DNA of 64,000 nucleotides from Tangfeifania diversioriginum (GCA_945873105.1 CAMCBW010000020.1:1-64000), one strand, 5' to 3'; numbered from the stretch's first letter, positions 36,624 to 45,642 are shown. Program-made: numbers and translations. Notes: generated from the sequence alone by a model not told the origin.

Positions 36624-37985
36624 ATGTTAAAAACATTCAAATTTGGAGGAGTTCATCCGAAAGAGGAGAAGCTGACAGCTGGATTGGCCATTCAAAGGCT
36701 TCCCCTCCCAAAGAAGGTAATCCTCCCTGTGGCACAACACATTGGAGTCCCGGCAATGCTGGCGGTCAAAAAAGGGGACCTGGTAAAAACCGGAATGCTT
36801 ATCGCCAAATCCGGGGGATTCGTCTCTGCAAATATCCATGCTCCTGTATCGGGCAGGGTCTCCAAAATTGCGGAACGAATCGATGCATCGGGCTACAAAT
36901 CCCTCTCCATAGTCATCGAAACCGAGGGGGACATTTGGGAGGAGTCCATTACACTGGATCAGCCATTCCAGGCTATCGAAGCGCTGACAACCGCCGAACT
37001 GCTTCTCAAAATTCGTACAGCCGGAGTGGTGGGACTGGGAGGAGCTGCCTTCCCGACCCATGTAAAACTGGAACCTCCTGCCGGCATGAAAGCCGACACC
37101 CTGCTCATCAACGGGGTTGAATGCGAACCCTACCTCACCTCCGACCATAGCCTGATGCTTGAAAAGGGATCAGAGATCCTCAAAGGTACCTCTTTGCTCA
37201 TGAAGGTGCTGAAGGTACAGCGTGCCATCGTGGGGATCGAAATCAACAAGCCGGATGCCATCTTGCTGCTGAGGGATCTTGCCAAGAACTTCCAGGGCAT
37301 TGAAGTGGAACCCCTTCAGCTAAAATATCCGCAAGGAAGTGAAAAACAGCTGATACAGGCACTCACCGGGAGGATGGTGGGACCGGGTGCACTTCCTGCA
37401 TCGGTTGGAGTAGTGGTGAACAACGTGGCTACCGCTTTTGCCGTATACGAAGCCGTTGCCTTCAACAAACCACTCATCGAGCGGGTGGTAACTGTCACCG
37501 GCAAAGGGGTGAGCAAGCCGGGCAACTTCCTGGTAAGAATTGGAACCCCCATCAAGGAGCTGATCGAAGCTGCCGGTGGCCTGCCGGAGGATACCGGAAA
37601 GGTGATCCTCGGCGGTCCCATGATGGGCAAAGCCATCTCCAACCTAAAAATCCCTGTTACCAAAGGAATGTCAGGAATCGTACTGATTCAGGAGAAAGAG
37701 GCCTCCCGCCAGCAGGTAATGCCCTGCATCAGGTGCGCAAAATGCGTGGACGGTTGTCCGATGAATCTCGAACCCTACCTGCTGATGATGATCTCGGAGA
37801 AGGGAATGTGGGAGCAAGCTGAATCCAATCACGTTACGGACTGCATCGAATGTGGCTCCTGTTCCTACACCTGCCCCTCCTCCAGGCCCCTGCTCGACTA
37901 CATCAGAACCGGCAAATCCAAAGTGGGCAAACTGATCCGGTCACGCCAGAATTCAGTGCTAACAGACAAACAAATACCTATTTAA
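36624..37985 (+). CDS. rnfC: Rnf electron-transport complex subunit C
   Basis: The 453-residue soluble subunit includes the RnfC barrel-sandwich N-terminus (GVHPKEEKLTAGLAIQRLPLPKKVILPVAQH), GLGGAAFPTHVKL (FMN-site loop, near 138-150), INGVECEPYLTSDH, and two 4Fe-4S motifs, CIRCAKCVDGCPMNLEP and CIECGSCSYTCPSSRP. RnfC holds the FMN/NADH site. Length is normal for Bacteroidota. It is separated from rnfB by 48 nt and from rnfD by 14 nt. Confidence 0.97.
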   Translation: MLKTFKFGGVHPKEEKLTAGLAIQRLPLPKKVILPVAQHIGVPAMLAVKKGDLVKTGMLIAKSGGFVSANIHAPVSGRVSKIAERIDASGYKSLSIVIETEGDIWEESITLDQPFQAIEALTTAELLLKIRTAGVVGLGGAAFPTHVKLEPPAGMKADTLLINGVECEPYLTSDHSLMLEKGSEILKGTSLLMKVLKVQRAIVGIEINKPDAILLLRDLAKNFQGIEVEPLQLKYPQGSEKQLIQALTGRMVGPGALPASVGVVVNNVATAFAVYEAVAFNKPLIERVVTVTGKGVSKPGNFLVRIGTPIKELIEAAGGLPEDTGKVILGGPMMGKAISNLKIPVTKGMSGIVLIQEKEASRQQVMPCIRCAKCVDGCPMNLEPYLLMMISEKGMWEQAESNHVTDCIECGSCSYTCPSSRPLLDYIRTGKSKVGKLIRSRQNSVLTDKQIPI

Positions 37986-37999
37986 TCCACTTTTTTAGA

Positions 38000-38983
38000 A
38001 TGAGCAATCTATTCACAGTCTCACCCTCCCCGCATACCAAAGGGGATGATTCCATTCCAAAAATCATGTGGAGTGTGGTCATTGCCCTGGTTCCGGTGAT
38101 CCTCATGGCAAGCCTCTTCTTCGGCCTGCACAGCCTCAAGATTATGGTAGTGGCCGTTGTCTCCTGCCTCCTGTTTGAATACACCATCCAAAAATACATC
38201 CTGAAGGTTCCTACCACCATCCGGGATGGTTCCGCCATCATCACCGGTTTATTGCTGGCTTTTAACCTGCCTGCCGGATTGCCAGTGTGGTTGGTGGTCC
38301 TGGGTTCACTGGTGGCCATCGGTATCGCCAAATTGTCCTTTGGGGGACTTGGCCAAAACCCTTTCAATCCGGCCCTGGTGGGAAGGGTATTTCTGCTGAT
38401 CTCTTTCCCCGTTCAAATGACCACCTGGACAGCCAATATTACCGTTACCGATACCTTCACAGGAGCCACCCCGCTGATGCTGCTGAAAGAGGGGGTAAAA
38501 AGCGGCAAATCGCTGGCAGAGATCACCACCAACAGCCAGATGCCGGGATACTTCGACATGTTCTGGGGAAACATGAGCGGTTCACTGGGAGAGATTTCCG
38601 CCATGGCTATTCTCCTCGGGGGCATCTACCTTCTCTGGAAAAAAATCATCACCTGGCACATTCCGGTTGCGGTGCTTGGTTCCATCTTCCTCTTCGAAGG
38701 AGTGCTCTGGATGGCTGCACCGGATCGTTTCATGGATCCTGTTTTTCACCTGATTACAGGAGGTGTGATGCTGGGTGCCATCTTCATGGCCACAGACCTG
38801 ACCACCTCCCCAATGACCCCCTTGGGCAAGGTCATATTCGGGGTCGGAATTGGGGTAATAACCATCTGTATCCGCAATTTCGGAGCTTACCCTGAGGGCA
38901 TCTCCTTCGCCATTCTGATCATGAACGGATTTACACCGCTGATCAATGCCAAAGTTAAACCCAAAAGATTCGGAGGAAAGTAA
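38000..38983 (+). CDS. rnfD: Rnf electron-transport complex subunit D
   Basis: From ATG 38000 the 327-residue protein begins MSNLFTVSPSPHTKGDDS, as RnfD proteins do, with about nine transmembrane helices and DTFTGATPL near 150, whose Thr carries covalent FMN in this family. A longer frame starting inside rnfC has no family support and was rejected. It sits in the membrane core together with RnfA, E and G. It ends 2 nt before rnfG. Confidence 0.96.
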   Translation: MSNLFTVSPSPHTKGDDSIPKIMWSVVIALVPVILMASLFFGLHSLKIMVVAVVSCLLFEYTIQKYILKVPTTIRDGSAIITGLLLAFNLPAGLPVWLVVLGSLVAIGIAKLSFGGLGQNPFNPALVGRVFLLISFPVQMTTWTANITVTDTFTGATPLMLLKEGVKSGKSLAEITTNSQMPGYFDMFWGNMSGSLGEISAMAILLGGIYLLWKKIITWHIPVAVLGSIFLFEGVLWMAAPDRFMDPVFHLITGGVMLGAIFMATDLTTSPMTPLGKVIFGVGIGVITICIRNFGAYPEGISFAILIMNGFTPLINAKVKPKRFGGK

Positions 38984-38985
38984 CC

Positions 38986-39633
38986 ATGGCACAACCACAG
39001 TCCAATTTTAAAAATATGTTCCTGGCACTTTTTGCCGTGACTTTTGTAGCCTCCGCCATCCTGGGCGGCATCAACGAAGCGACCAAATCAGCCATCGTCA
39101 AAGCCGACCTCGAACAGCAAAACATTGCCATCGCAACCATTCTTCCCGCGTTCAGCTATCTCGGAACCAGCTTCAAGGTATTGCCCGCTGGGGAAACCGA
39201 TTCGCTGCAATTCTTTCCGGCATTTTCCAAAGACAGCATACTGGTCGGAACCGCCATCAAAAGCTATTCAAGAAAGGGCTTTTCTGGGTTAATTTTGGTC
39301 ATGGTAGGACTTACCCCGGAGGGCAATATCTCTGGTTTTAAAATTCTCGAACACAAGGAGACGCCCGGATTGGGTTCCAAAATGGCGCAATGGTTCTCCG
39401 ACAAAAACAAACCCAAACAGTACGTAATTGGCAAGAATCCCGAAATTACCAACTTCACGGTAGTGAAAGACGGGGGATCTATCGATGCAATCACTGCTGC
39501 GACCATCTCCTCCAGGGCATTTCTTGAATGTGTCAAGAGAGCCCACACTGCCTGGAAGAGCAACAGATCAAACCAACTCATACCTGCCACTACCGTGAAA
39601 GCTGAACCATCTAAAGAAGGAGGTGCCCAATGA
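38986..39633 (+). CDS. rnfG: Rnf electron-transport complex subunit G
   Basis: The 215-residue protein has one N-terminal transmembrane segment (MFLALFAVTFVASAILGGI) and a periplasmic FMN-binding domain: KILEHKETPGLGSKM and DAITAATISSRAF near 165-177, where the Thr in TAAT is the likely covalent FMN site. Its stop overlaps the start of rnfE by 4 nt, indicating translational coupling. Confidence 0.95.
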   Translation: MAQPQSNFKNMFLALFAVTFVASAILGGINEATKSAIVKADLEQQNIAIATILPAFSYLGTSFKVLPAGETDSLQFFPAFSKDSILVGTAIKSYSRKGFSGLILVMVGLTPEGNISGFKILEHKETPGLGSKMAQWFSDKNKPKQYVIGKNPEITNFTVVKDGGSIDAITAATISSRAFLECVKRAHTAWKSNRSNQLIPATTVKAEPSKEGGAQ

Positions 39634-40214
39634 AACGCATGCAGACATTCCTGAACGGGTTGATGAAAGAGAACCCGATTTTCGTGATCATGCTGGGGAT
39701 GTGCCCCACGCTTGGCGTCTCCTCCAATGCCATCAATGGCATTGGCATGGGTCTGGCAACCACCTTCGTGCTGGTGATGTCCAACCTGATTGTTTCGCTG
39801 GTGGCAGGCTACATCCCCGACAAAGTCAGGATTCCAAGTTACGTGGTGATCATTGCCACTTTCGTAACGGTGGTGCAACTTACCATGCAAGCCTGGCTTC
39901 CTTCCCTCTACGCATCGCTCGGACTCTTCATCCCGCTCATTGTGGTTAACTGCATTGTATTGGGAAGGGCCGAGGCCTTCGCCTGCAAAAACGGAGCAGT
40001 CCTCTCCATCCTGGACGGCCTTGGAATGGGTTTTGGATTTACTTTTGCGCTGACCCTGCTGGGTGCCATCCGAGAATTCCTGGGAACCGGAAAGGTGTTT
40101 GACCTGACCATCTACCCGGAACAATACGGCAGCCTTATCTTTGTGCTAGCACCCGGTGCCTTCATTGTCCTGGGCTACCTGATCGCCGTCATCAACAAAA
40201 TCAACAAAACCTAA
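39630..40214 (+). CDS. rnfE: Rnf electron-transport complex subunit E
   Basis: The 194-residue membrane protein has six predicted helices and the RnfE opening ENPIFVIMLGMCPTLGVSSNAINGIGMGLATTFVL, with the conserved Cys that ligates the shared Fe-S centre at the RnfA/RnfE interface. RnfA and RnfE are inverted-topology paralogues, and both occur here in normal order. The start ATGA overlaps the rnfG stop. Confidence 0.95.
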   Translation: MKRMQTFLNGLMKENPIFVIMLGMCPTLGVSSNAINGIGMGLATTFVLVMSNLIVSLVAGYIPDKVRIPSYVVIIATFVTVVQLTMQAWLPSLYASLGLFIPLIVVNCIVLGRAEAFACKNGAVLSILDGLGMGFGFTFALTLLGAIREFLGTGKVFDLTIYPEQYGSLIFVLAPGAFIVLGYLIAVINKINKT

Positions 40215-40219
40215 AGACC

Positions 40220-40792
40220 ATGCAGTACCTGATCATCGTCATATCCGCCATTCTTGTCAACAACATTGTACTGGCACAATTCCTTGGAATCTGCCCCTTC
40301 CTGGGTGTCTCCAAAAACAGCACCACTGCCATCGGGATGGCCGCCGCCGTTGCCTTTGTGATGACCCTCTCCACCATTGTGACCTACCTGGTCCAGCACT
40401 TCATCCTCGATCCCCTGCAGGTGAGCTACCTTCAAACCATCTCTTTCATCCTGATCATTGCTGCCCTGGTGCAATTGGTGGAGATCATTTTAAAGAAGGT
40501 TAGTCCGGCACTCTACCAGGCACTCGGCGTCTACCTGCCGCTGATTACCACCAACTGCACCATCCTGGGGGTCGCCATCCTTACCATCACCAAGCAGTTC
40601 AATCTGCTGGAGGGAGTCGTTTTTGCCATCTCAACCGCCGGCGGTTTCGGACTGGCTTTGCTGATCTTTGCCAACATCCGCGAACAAATGGAGTTTTCCA
40701 ACATCCCGGAAGGGTTGAAAGGTACCCCAATAGCACTCATCACTGCTGGAATCCTTGCCATGGCCTTCATGGGATTCTCCGGGATCGTGTGA
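40220..40792 (+). CDS. rnfA: Rnf electron-transport complex subunit A
   Basis: The 190-residue membrane protein begins MQYLIIVISAILVNNIVLAQFLGICPFLGVSK, the standard RnfA text with the shared Cys, and continues with six helices (LITTNCTILGVAILT near 110). Its end overlaps by 4 nt an upstream extension of the next frame, but the likely start of that gene is 60 nt downstream. It completes the Rnf complex, which links reduced ferredoxin to NAD+ and an ion gradient. Confidence 0.96.
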   Translation: MQYLIIVISAILVNNIVLAQFLGICPFLGVSKNSTTAIGMAAAVAFVMTLSTIVTYLVQHFILDPLQVSYLQTISFILIIAALVQLVEIILKKVSPALYQALGVYLPLITTNCTILGVAILTITKQFNLLEGVVFAISTAGGFGLALLIFANIREQMEFSNIPEGLKGTPIALITAGILAMAFMGFSGIV

Positions 40793-40851
40793 GATCGGAT
40801 TGGTCATTGTTCACGATTTTACAGCTTAGATTGAAACAAAATCTTCGATTC

Positions 40852-41598
40852 ATGGGAAAAATTCTTGTCATACTTTTTATGGCCTTGCCTGCTATGCTAA
40901 CAGGAAAGGAGACAAAGAAAGTTGTCCGCCAAAATTTTTACCCTCCCTACAAGGAGACCTATTATATCCTTAAATCGGATACCGCTATAAAACATGGCAG
41001 TTACAAGGCAGAGGCTGCAGAAAGGATTTTGGCAGAAGGATATTACAACATGGGCTACATGGATAGTCTCTGGACGCATTACAACATCCAGGGAAGGATA
41101 CAGGCCAGAGGATGTTATGTAAAAAGCAAAAGGGACGGAATCTGGGAGTTTTTTGACAGCAAAGGGGAGCTGGAACAGAAAATTGATTTTACCAACAACC
41201 TGGTGCTGCAATACAAGACCACTTTTGCCAACCACATCTTTAAAGTATTTACCGGCAAAGACACCCTTTTATCCAAACTTGAAAGACCTCCCCTTTACAT
41301 TGGCGGTTCAAGTTGGTTTAGTGGTTATGTCGAACAGGAACTCCGCCTCCCGCTTCACAAACCACAGGAAAAAGTGAACGGAGTGGTCTATGTGGGATTT
41401 GTGATCGACAGCCTCGGCATTACTTCCAACCACCGGGTACTGAAAGGATTGGGAAGAGCCTGCAACAACGAAGCATTGAGGGTCCTGAAAGCCATTCCTG
41501 ACGATTGGATGCCCGGAGTTTATGAGGGGAAATTTGTTTCTGCCGAATATGTGGTGATCATCATATTTGATGAAAATACCCGGACAATGGAATTTTAA
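40852..41598 (+). CDS. Exported TonB C-terminal-domain protein with MORN_2-type repeats
   Basis: From ATG 40852 the 248-residue product has a signal peptide (MGKILVILFMALPAMLTG). The middle (about 60-125) has repeats of the toxin-antitoxin MORN_2 type: GYMDSLWTHYNIQGRIQARG, KRDGIWEFFDSKGELEQ. The C-terminus (GVVYVGFVIDSLGITSNHRVLKGLGRACNNEALRVLKAIPDDWMPG) is a TonB C-terminal domain. Unlike classical TonB it lacks an N-terminal membrane anchor and a proline-rich linker, so it may be a periplasmic adaptor rather than an energy transducer. It follows rnfA directly. Confidence 0.75.
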   Translation: MGKILVILFMALPAMLTGKETKKVVRQNFYPPYKETYYILKSDTAIKHGSYKAEAAERILAEGYYNMGYMDSLWTHYNIQGRIQARGCYVKSKRDGIWEFFDSKGELEQKIDFTNNLVLQYKTTFANHIFKVFTGKDTLLSKLERPPLYIGGSSWFSGYVEQELRLPLHKPQEKVNGVVYVGFVIDSLGITSNHRVLKGLGRACNNEALRVLKAIPDDWMPGVYEGKFVSAEYVVIIIFDENTRTMEF

Positions 41599-41663
41599 TA
41601 TTTTCAGTATAAAATAGCTAGAAGACAAGCATCTACAAAAAACATACAACAAAACCATCTACC

Positions 41664-42002
41664 ATGAACGATGACACCTTGATTACAACAAGTACCACCC
41701 TGGAAGGATACCGCATCATCAAACAACTCGGTCTCGTAAGAGGCATCACCGTCCGCTCCAGGAACATCTTCGGCTCCTTTGCAGGAGGCCTGATGACCAT
41801 CTTTGGCGGAAGGAATGTCATTTACACCGAATTGTGCGAGAAGGCAAGGGAGGAGGCCCTGCAATTGATGATCGAACATGCGCGGGTGATTGGTGCCAAT
41901 GCCATCATCAGCATGCGCTACGATGCCAACGATGTAATGACCGGCTTGACGGAGGTCTTGGCCTACGGCACGGCGGTTGTAGTGGAGAAAATTGGTGAAT
42001 AA
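41664..42002 (+). CDS. YbjQ-family heavy-metal-binding-domain protein
   Basis: The 112-residue protein reads as YbjQ/UPF0145: STTLEGYRIIKQLGLVRGITVRSRNIFGSFAGGL, EKAREEALQLMIEHARVIGANAIISMRYD and VLAYGTAVVVEKI. The family forms a pentameric fold of unknown function. It has no signal peptide. It stands between two membrane/export genes without an evident operon link. Confidence 0.92.
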   Translation: MNDDTLITTSTTLEGYRIIKQLGLVRGITVRSRNIFGSFAGGLMTIFGGRNVIYTELCEKAREEALQLMIEHARVIGANAIISMRYDANDVMTGLTEVLAYGTAVVVEKIGE

Positions 42003-42041
42003 ATAGTTATGAACACAAAGAATACTATTGTTAAAAATAAA

Positions 42042-42049
42042 TATTTTTG
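42042..42049 (+). promoter_or_regulatory. Candidate -7 element for the lipoprotein gene at 42081
   Basis: TATTTTTG matches TAnnTTTG and would give a leader of about 25 nt. A clear -33 element at the proper distance is not seen, so this is only a weak candidate. Confidence 0.3.
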
Positions 42050-42080
42050 CCCCCGTTACTTTTAATCGAAAACCCTACCC

Positions 42081-43217
42081 ATGCGTATCCTACTTTCCTC
42101 CGCTGCCATTTTTTGTTTGATTCTTGTATCTTGCTCCTCCGGTAAAAAAGCCTTCGACAGGGGCGATTATTACAATGCCACCCTCAAGGCAGTAAACCGG
42201 TTGAGAAGTGACCCCAACTCCTCCAAAGCAATTCAGGCGGTAAAGGATAGCTATCCCATGGCATTGATTTTTTTCCAGGGGAAAATTGACAACGCTTTGA
42301 GCGTCAACCTTCCCTTCAAATACACAGAAGTGGTCGGCCATTATGAGAAGATGAACCGCATGGCAGATGAGGTCAGCAGGTGTCCGGCTGCGCTGAAACT
42401 CTTTCCGCAACTCAATTATTATACATTTGAACTGGAACAAACCCGCCAGCTGGCAGCGGAAGAACAATATACTGCCGGATTGGCAAATGAAAAATTGGAT
42501 ACACGCCTCTCCTGGAAGGATGCTTGGTACAATTACAAACAGGCCGACCGGTTTGCCCCGGGCTACAAGGATGTCAGGAGTCGCCTGGACCAGGCTAAAT
42601 ACAATGGCACCCTAAAAGTAATCGTTGAACAGATCAAGGTACCGCAAAAATACCAGCTTACCTCTGATTTCTTTTTGAATCAAATCATCGAAAATCTGTT
42701 GCACAACCGGCCCAATGAATTTGTTGCCTACTACTCCCCTGAATCTGCCAAAAAAGAGGGGATCAATCAGCCGGATCAGCTGCTGCGAATGAACTTTGAC
42801 GATTTTGTGGTGGGTCAGTTTTATGACAAGGAGTCGGTCAAGGAGCTTTCACGCGACAGTGTACAGATTTCGGTCACCCTTAAAACCGGGGAAAAGGTAA
42901 AAGCTTATAATACCGTGAAGGCCAAACTGACGGTCAACCGCCGTGAGCTAATCTCAAAAGGAGTCCTGGATGTCACCATCCTGGATCTTCCCGCCAACAA
43001 AGTCGTTTCGCAGCGCAAATTCCCCGGGCAATTTGTCTGGTTCGCAGAGTGGGGTTCATTCAATGGAGACGAACGGGCCCTCGATGAAAAGCAATTGGCC
43101 ATTTGTCGCCGCAAACCATTGCCCCCACCCGGGCCACAGGAGCTGTTTGTAGAATTCACCAAACCTATTTTCAACCAGGTAACCCCCTATCTCAAATCCT
43201 TCTACCAACAATACTAA
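42081..43217 (+). CDS. Lipoprotein with TPR-like helical repeats, unknown function
   Basis: The 378-residue protein has a lipobox (CLILVSC, Cys near 18) and then helix-rich text resembling TPR units (AFDRGDYYNATLKAVNRLRSD, SWKDAWYNYKQADRFAPGYKDVRSRLDQA). The C-terminal third is beta-rich (SVQISVTLKTGEKVKAYNTV). The family is seen in other Bacteroidota as an uncharacterised lipoprotein. It precedes the repeat-rich gap before yicC. Function is not inferred. Confidence 0.75.
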   Translation: MRILLSSAAIFCLILVSCSSGKKAFDRGDYYNATLKAVNRLRSDPNSSKAIQAVKDSYPMALIFFQGKIDNALSVNLPFKYTEVVGHYEKMNRMADEVSRCPAALKLFPQLNYYTFELEQTRQLAAEEQYTAGLANEKLDTRLSWKDAWYNYKQADRFAPGYKDVRSRLDQAKYNGTLKVIVEQIKVPQKYQLTSDFFLNQIIENLLHNRPNEFVAYYSPESAKKEGINQPDQLLRMNFDDFVVGQFYDKESVKELSRDSVQISVTLKTGEKVKAYNTVKAKLTVNRRELISKGVLDVTILDLPANKVVSQRKFPGQFVWFAEWGSFNGDERALDEKQLAICRRKPLPPPGPQELFVEFTKPIFNQVTPYLKSFYQQY

Positions 43218-43268
43218 ACTTTTGCAAAGATTTCCCAGAAGAGCATTCAAAGAAATTTGACTACAAAA

Positions 43269-43313
43269 TGCAGAAGGCAGAATAGGGAAAATTCCCCCAC
43301 TCCGCCTTCTGCA
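43269..43313. terminator. Hairpin after the lipoprotein gene
   Basis: TGCAGAAGGC and GCCTTCTGCA pair over 10 bp around a loop that itself contains GGGAAAATTCCC. It lies about 50 nt after the stop codon and just before an octamer-phased pyrimidine tract. No strong T-run follows, so termination is likely but not certain. Confidence 0.5.
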
Positions 43314-43322
43314 AACTGACTC

Positions 43323-43484
43323 ATCCCCGCATCTCTTCATCCCCTCGTACCCTCATCTCTCCATTATCCCTAAGTCTCCTAGTCCCTCAGTCATTCCTCC
43401 GTCTCTCCGTCCTTTTTTCCCTCCGTCATTCATCCGTCATTTCAGTCCCTCCGTCATTCTTCCCTCCCTCCCTCCCTTCATCTT
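43323..43484. repeat. Octamer-phased pyrimidine-rich tract before yicC
   Basis: On the plus strand the sequence advances in steps of about eight: CATCCCCG, CATCTCTT, CATCCCCT, CGTACCCT, CATCTCTC, CATTATCC, CTAAGTCT, CCTAGTCC, CTCAGTCA, followed by CTCCGTC-type units (TCTCTCCG, TCCCTCCG, TCATTCTT) and CCCTCCCT runs. It shares the nnnAGTCC units with the tract at 30161-30221. With 43218-43322 and 43485-43542 this forms the largest gene-free stretch of the middle region. No reading frame is supported. Confidence 0.85.
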
Positions 43485-43517
43485 CCTGTCGGCACTTCAC
43501 CGTTCTCCCTTTTTTCT

Positions 43518-43525
43518 TACCTTTG
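43518..43525 (+). promoter_or_regulatory. Candidate -7 element of the yicC-gmk promoter
   Basis: TACCTTTG fits TAnnTTTG and sits directly downstream of the pyrimidine tract, predicting a transcript start about 10 nt before ATG 43543. The -33 region is occupied by the end of the repeat tract and has no clear TTTG. Confidence 0.4.
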
Positions 43526-43542
43526 CCCAAAAGCAGCAGGAT

Positions 43543-44415
43543 ATGTTAAAATCGATGACCGGTTACGGCAAGGCCGAATGTGAACTTGCTCAAAAGAAGG
43601 TGACAATTGAGATTAAGTCACTGAATAGTAAGCAGATGGATCTAAACACCCGTATTTCACTCCTCTTCAGGGAGAAAGATCTTGAGATTCGGAGAGAACT
43701 GTCAGACCGGCTCATTCGCGGCAAGGTTGACTTTATCCTCTATACCGAATCACTGGGTGAAGATGCTGCCACAAAAATCAACGCAGGAATTGTCAAAAGC
43801 TATTACAGGCAACTGGAACAGATCGCAGCCGATCTTACCATCCAACTGAACGACAACATCCTGCAATCCATTCTTTCCCTGCCCGAGGTCGTTAAAAATG
43901 AACGGGAAGAGTTGAACGACAAAGAGTGGAAGCTGATCCTGGTGAAAATTTCTGAAGCCATCAACGCCCTGGATCAGTTCCGCATCCAGGAGGGAAAGGT
44001 CTTGAAGCAGGATATCATTGCAAATGTTCAGGCAATTACCTCCCTCCTCTCGGAAGTAGACCAATATGAGGAGGAACGGGTAACCCGGATCAAGGAAAAA
44101 ATTTACGAAGGACTGAAGGATATAGCCATCGAGCAGGTGAATGAAAACAGGCTGGAACAGGAGATGATCTTTTACCTGGAGAAAATGGATGTCAACGAAG
44201 AGAAAGTGAGGTTGCTGAACCACTGTAACTATTTCCTCGAAACCATTGAACTGAATGAACCGGTAGGCAAAAAACTCGGTTTCATCGCCCAGGAGATTGG
44301 CAGGGAGGTAAATACCCTTGGATCTAAAGCCAACCACATTGAAATGCAGCGACTGGTGATCCAGATGAAAGACTCACTCGAAAAAATCAAGGAACAGCTT
44401 CTCAACGTATTATAA
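43543..44415 (+). CDS. yicC: YicC-family endoribonuclease-like protein
   Basis: The 290-residue protein begins MLKSMTGYGKAE, and contains EIKSLNSKQMDLNTRI, and C-terminal GFIAQEIGREVNTLGSKANHIEMQRLVIQMKDSLEKIKEQLLNV, all diagnostic for YicC. E. coli YicC is an RNase that targets the sRNA RyhB. Its stop codon TAA is followed directly by the gmk start (ATG 44416), as in many bacteria. Confidence 0.94.
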   Translation: MLKSMTGYGKAECELAQKKVTIEIKSLNSKQMDLNTRISLLFREKDLEIRRELSDRLIRGKVDFILYTESLGEDAATKINAGIVKSYYRQLEQIAADLTIQLNDNILQSILSLPEVVKNEREELNDKEWKLILVKISEAINALDQFRIQEGKVLKQDIIANVQAITSLLSEVDQYEEERVTRIKEKIYEGLKDIAIEQVNENRLEQEMIFYLEKMDVNEEKVRLLNHCNYFLETIELNEPVGKKLGFIAQEIGREVNTLGSKANHIEMQRLVIQMKDSLEKIKEQLLNVL

Positions 44416-44997
44416 ATGAAGGCAACAGGAATTAAAGAAGGCAAAGTCATCATCTTCTCGGCTCCATCAGGTGCGGGCAAAACCACCATCGTGAGGCACT
44501 TGCTCTCCAGGTTTCCTGATTTTGCCTTCTCTGTCTCGGCGACCAGCCGGAAATCCAGGGGAAGTGAAGTGAACGGTACAGACTATTTTTTCCTCTCTAC
44601 CGAAGAATTCAAAGCAAAAATTGACAACGAGGAATTCCTGGAATGGCAGGAGGTCTATCCAGACAACTTCTACGGGTCGCTGAAAAGCGAAGTGAACAAG
44701 ATTTTGGAAAGCGGAAAGAATATACTCTTCGATGTGGATGTAGTGGGTGGTAGCAACATCAAAAAATATTATGGGGAGCGTGCCCTCGCCCTGTTCATTC
44801 AGCCACCTTCACTCACCGAATTGGAAAAGAGGCTGATCGCCCGCTGCACCGACGACAAGGAGGTCATCCGAAAGCGGGTAGAGAAGGCAGAACGCGAATT
44901 GACCTATGCCCCGCTGTTCGACTTCATCATCGTCAACGATACCCTGGAGCATGCCTTGCAGGAGGCGGAGAATCGGGTGAAGGAGTTTTTGAAGTAA
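44416..44997 (+). CDS. gmk: Guanylate kinase
   Basis: The 193-residue enzyme phosphorylates GMP to GDP with ATP. P-loop SAPSGAGKTTIVRHLL is near 14-29, followed by the GMP-binding SVSATSRKSRGSEVNGTDYFFLS and GSLKSEVNKIL, and the lid with RCTDDKEVIRKRVEKAERE. It starts directly at the yicC stop and is followed after 57 nt by nadD. It fits functionally with guaB elsewhere in the window. Confidence 0.97.
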   Translation: MKATGIKEGKVIIFSAPSGAGKTTIVRHLLSRFPDFAFSVSATSRKSRGSEVNGTDYFFLSTEEFKAKIDNEEFLEWQEVYPDNFYGSLKSEVNKILESGKNILFDVDVVGGSNIKKYYGERALALFIQPPSLTELEKRLIARCTDDKEVIRKRVEKAERELTYAPLFDFIIVNDTLEHALQEAENRVKEFLK

Positions 44998-45054
44998 GCT
45001 TCCATTGGTTGTTTCAAATTTCTTGATCGTTCACTTTTCACTATTTTCAAATTC

Positions 45055-45642
45055 ATGAAAATCGCCATCTATTCCGGATCATTCAACCCCATCCACAACG
45101 GCCATATCGCCATCGCAGAAGCCGCATTGGAGGAAGGTTTCGATGAGGTTTGGATGATCGTCTCCCCGCAGAATCCACACAAAAAAGAGGAGGAGCTATG
45201 GCCATTTGAAATGCGGTTTAAAATGGTTGAACTCGCGGTAAAAGATCGGTCACGGATCAAAGTCAGTGATTGTGAAAACGACCTGCCACGTCCCTCCTAC
45301 ACCATCAACACCCTCGAATTCCTGCAAAATAAATGGCCACGGCACCAGTTCAGGTTGTTGATTGGCGGAGACAACCTGCAGAAATTCCGAAACTGGAAAG
45401 ATTTTCAGCGGATCATTGACCAATTTGGACTGCTGGTCTATCCGCGCGCGCACCAATCGGAGAATCCATTTGGCGATGTGCCCAACATCATTCATTTCAC
45501 TGCACCTCTCCTCGACATCAGTTCATCCGACATCAGGAAAAGACTCCTCGAAAACAGATCTATCACAGGTTTGCTTCCGGATAATGTAGCAAAATTCCTT
45601 TTGCAAAAATTTAAAACTGACCCCCAAAAACCAGTTTTTTAA
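45055..45642 (+). CDS. nadD: Nicotinate-nucleotide adenylyltransferase
   Basis: The 195-residue enzyme adenylates nicotinate mononucleotide in NAD synthesis. Motifs: YSGSFNPIHNGHIAIAEAAL (HxGH site, near 5-24), the RPSYTINTLEFLQ substrate loop, LIGGDNL, and ISSSDIRKRL with the ISSxxxR phosphate motif near 160. Length and order are normal. It lies between gmk and priA on the same strand. Confidence 0.96.
   Translation: MKIAIYSGSFNPIHNGHIAIAEAALEEGFDEVWMIVSPQNPHKKEEELWPFEMRFKMVELAVKDRSRIKVSDCENDLPRPSYTINTLEFLQNKWPRHQFRLLIGGDNLQKFRNWKDFQRIIDQFGLLVYPRAHQSENPFGDVPNIIHFTAPLLDISSSDIRKRLLENRSITGLLPDNVAKFLLQKFKTDPQKPVF

Noticed and set aside
37850-37999. Upstream extension of rnfD inside rnfC
   Set aside because: The extension is out of frame with rnfC, has no RnfD content, and ATG 38000 gives the standard MSNLF start.
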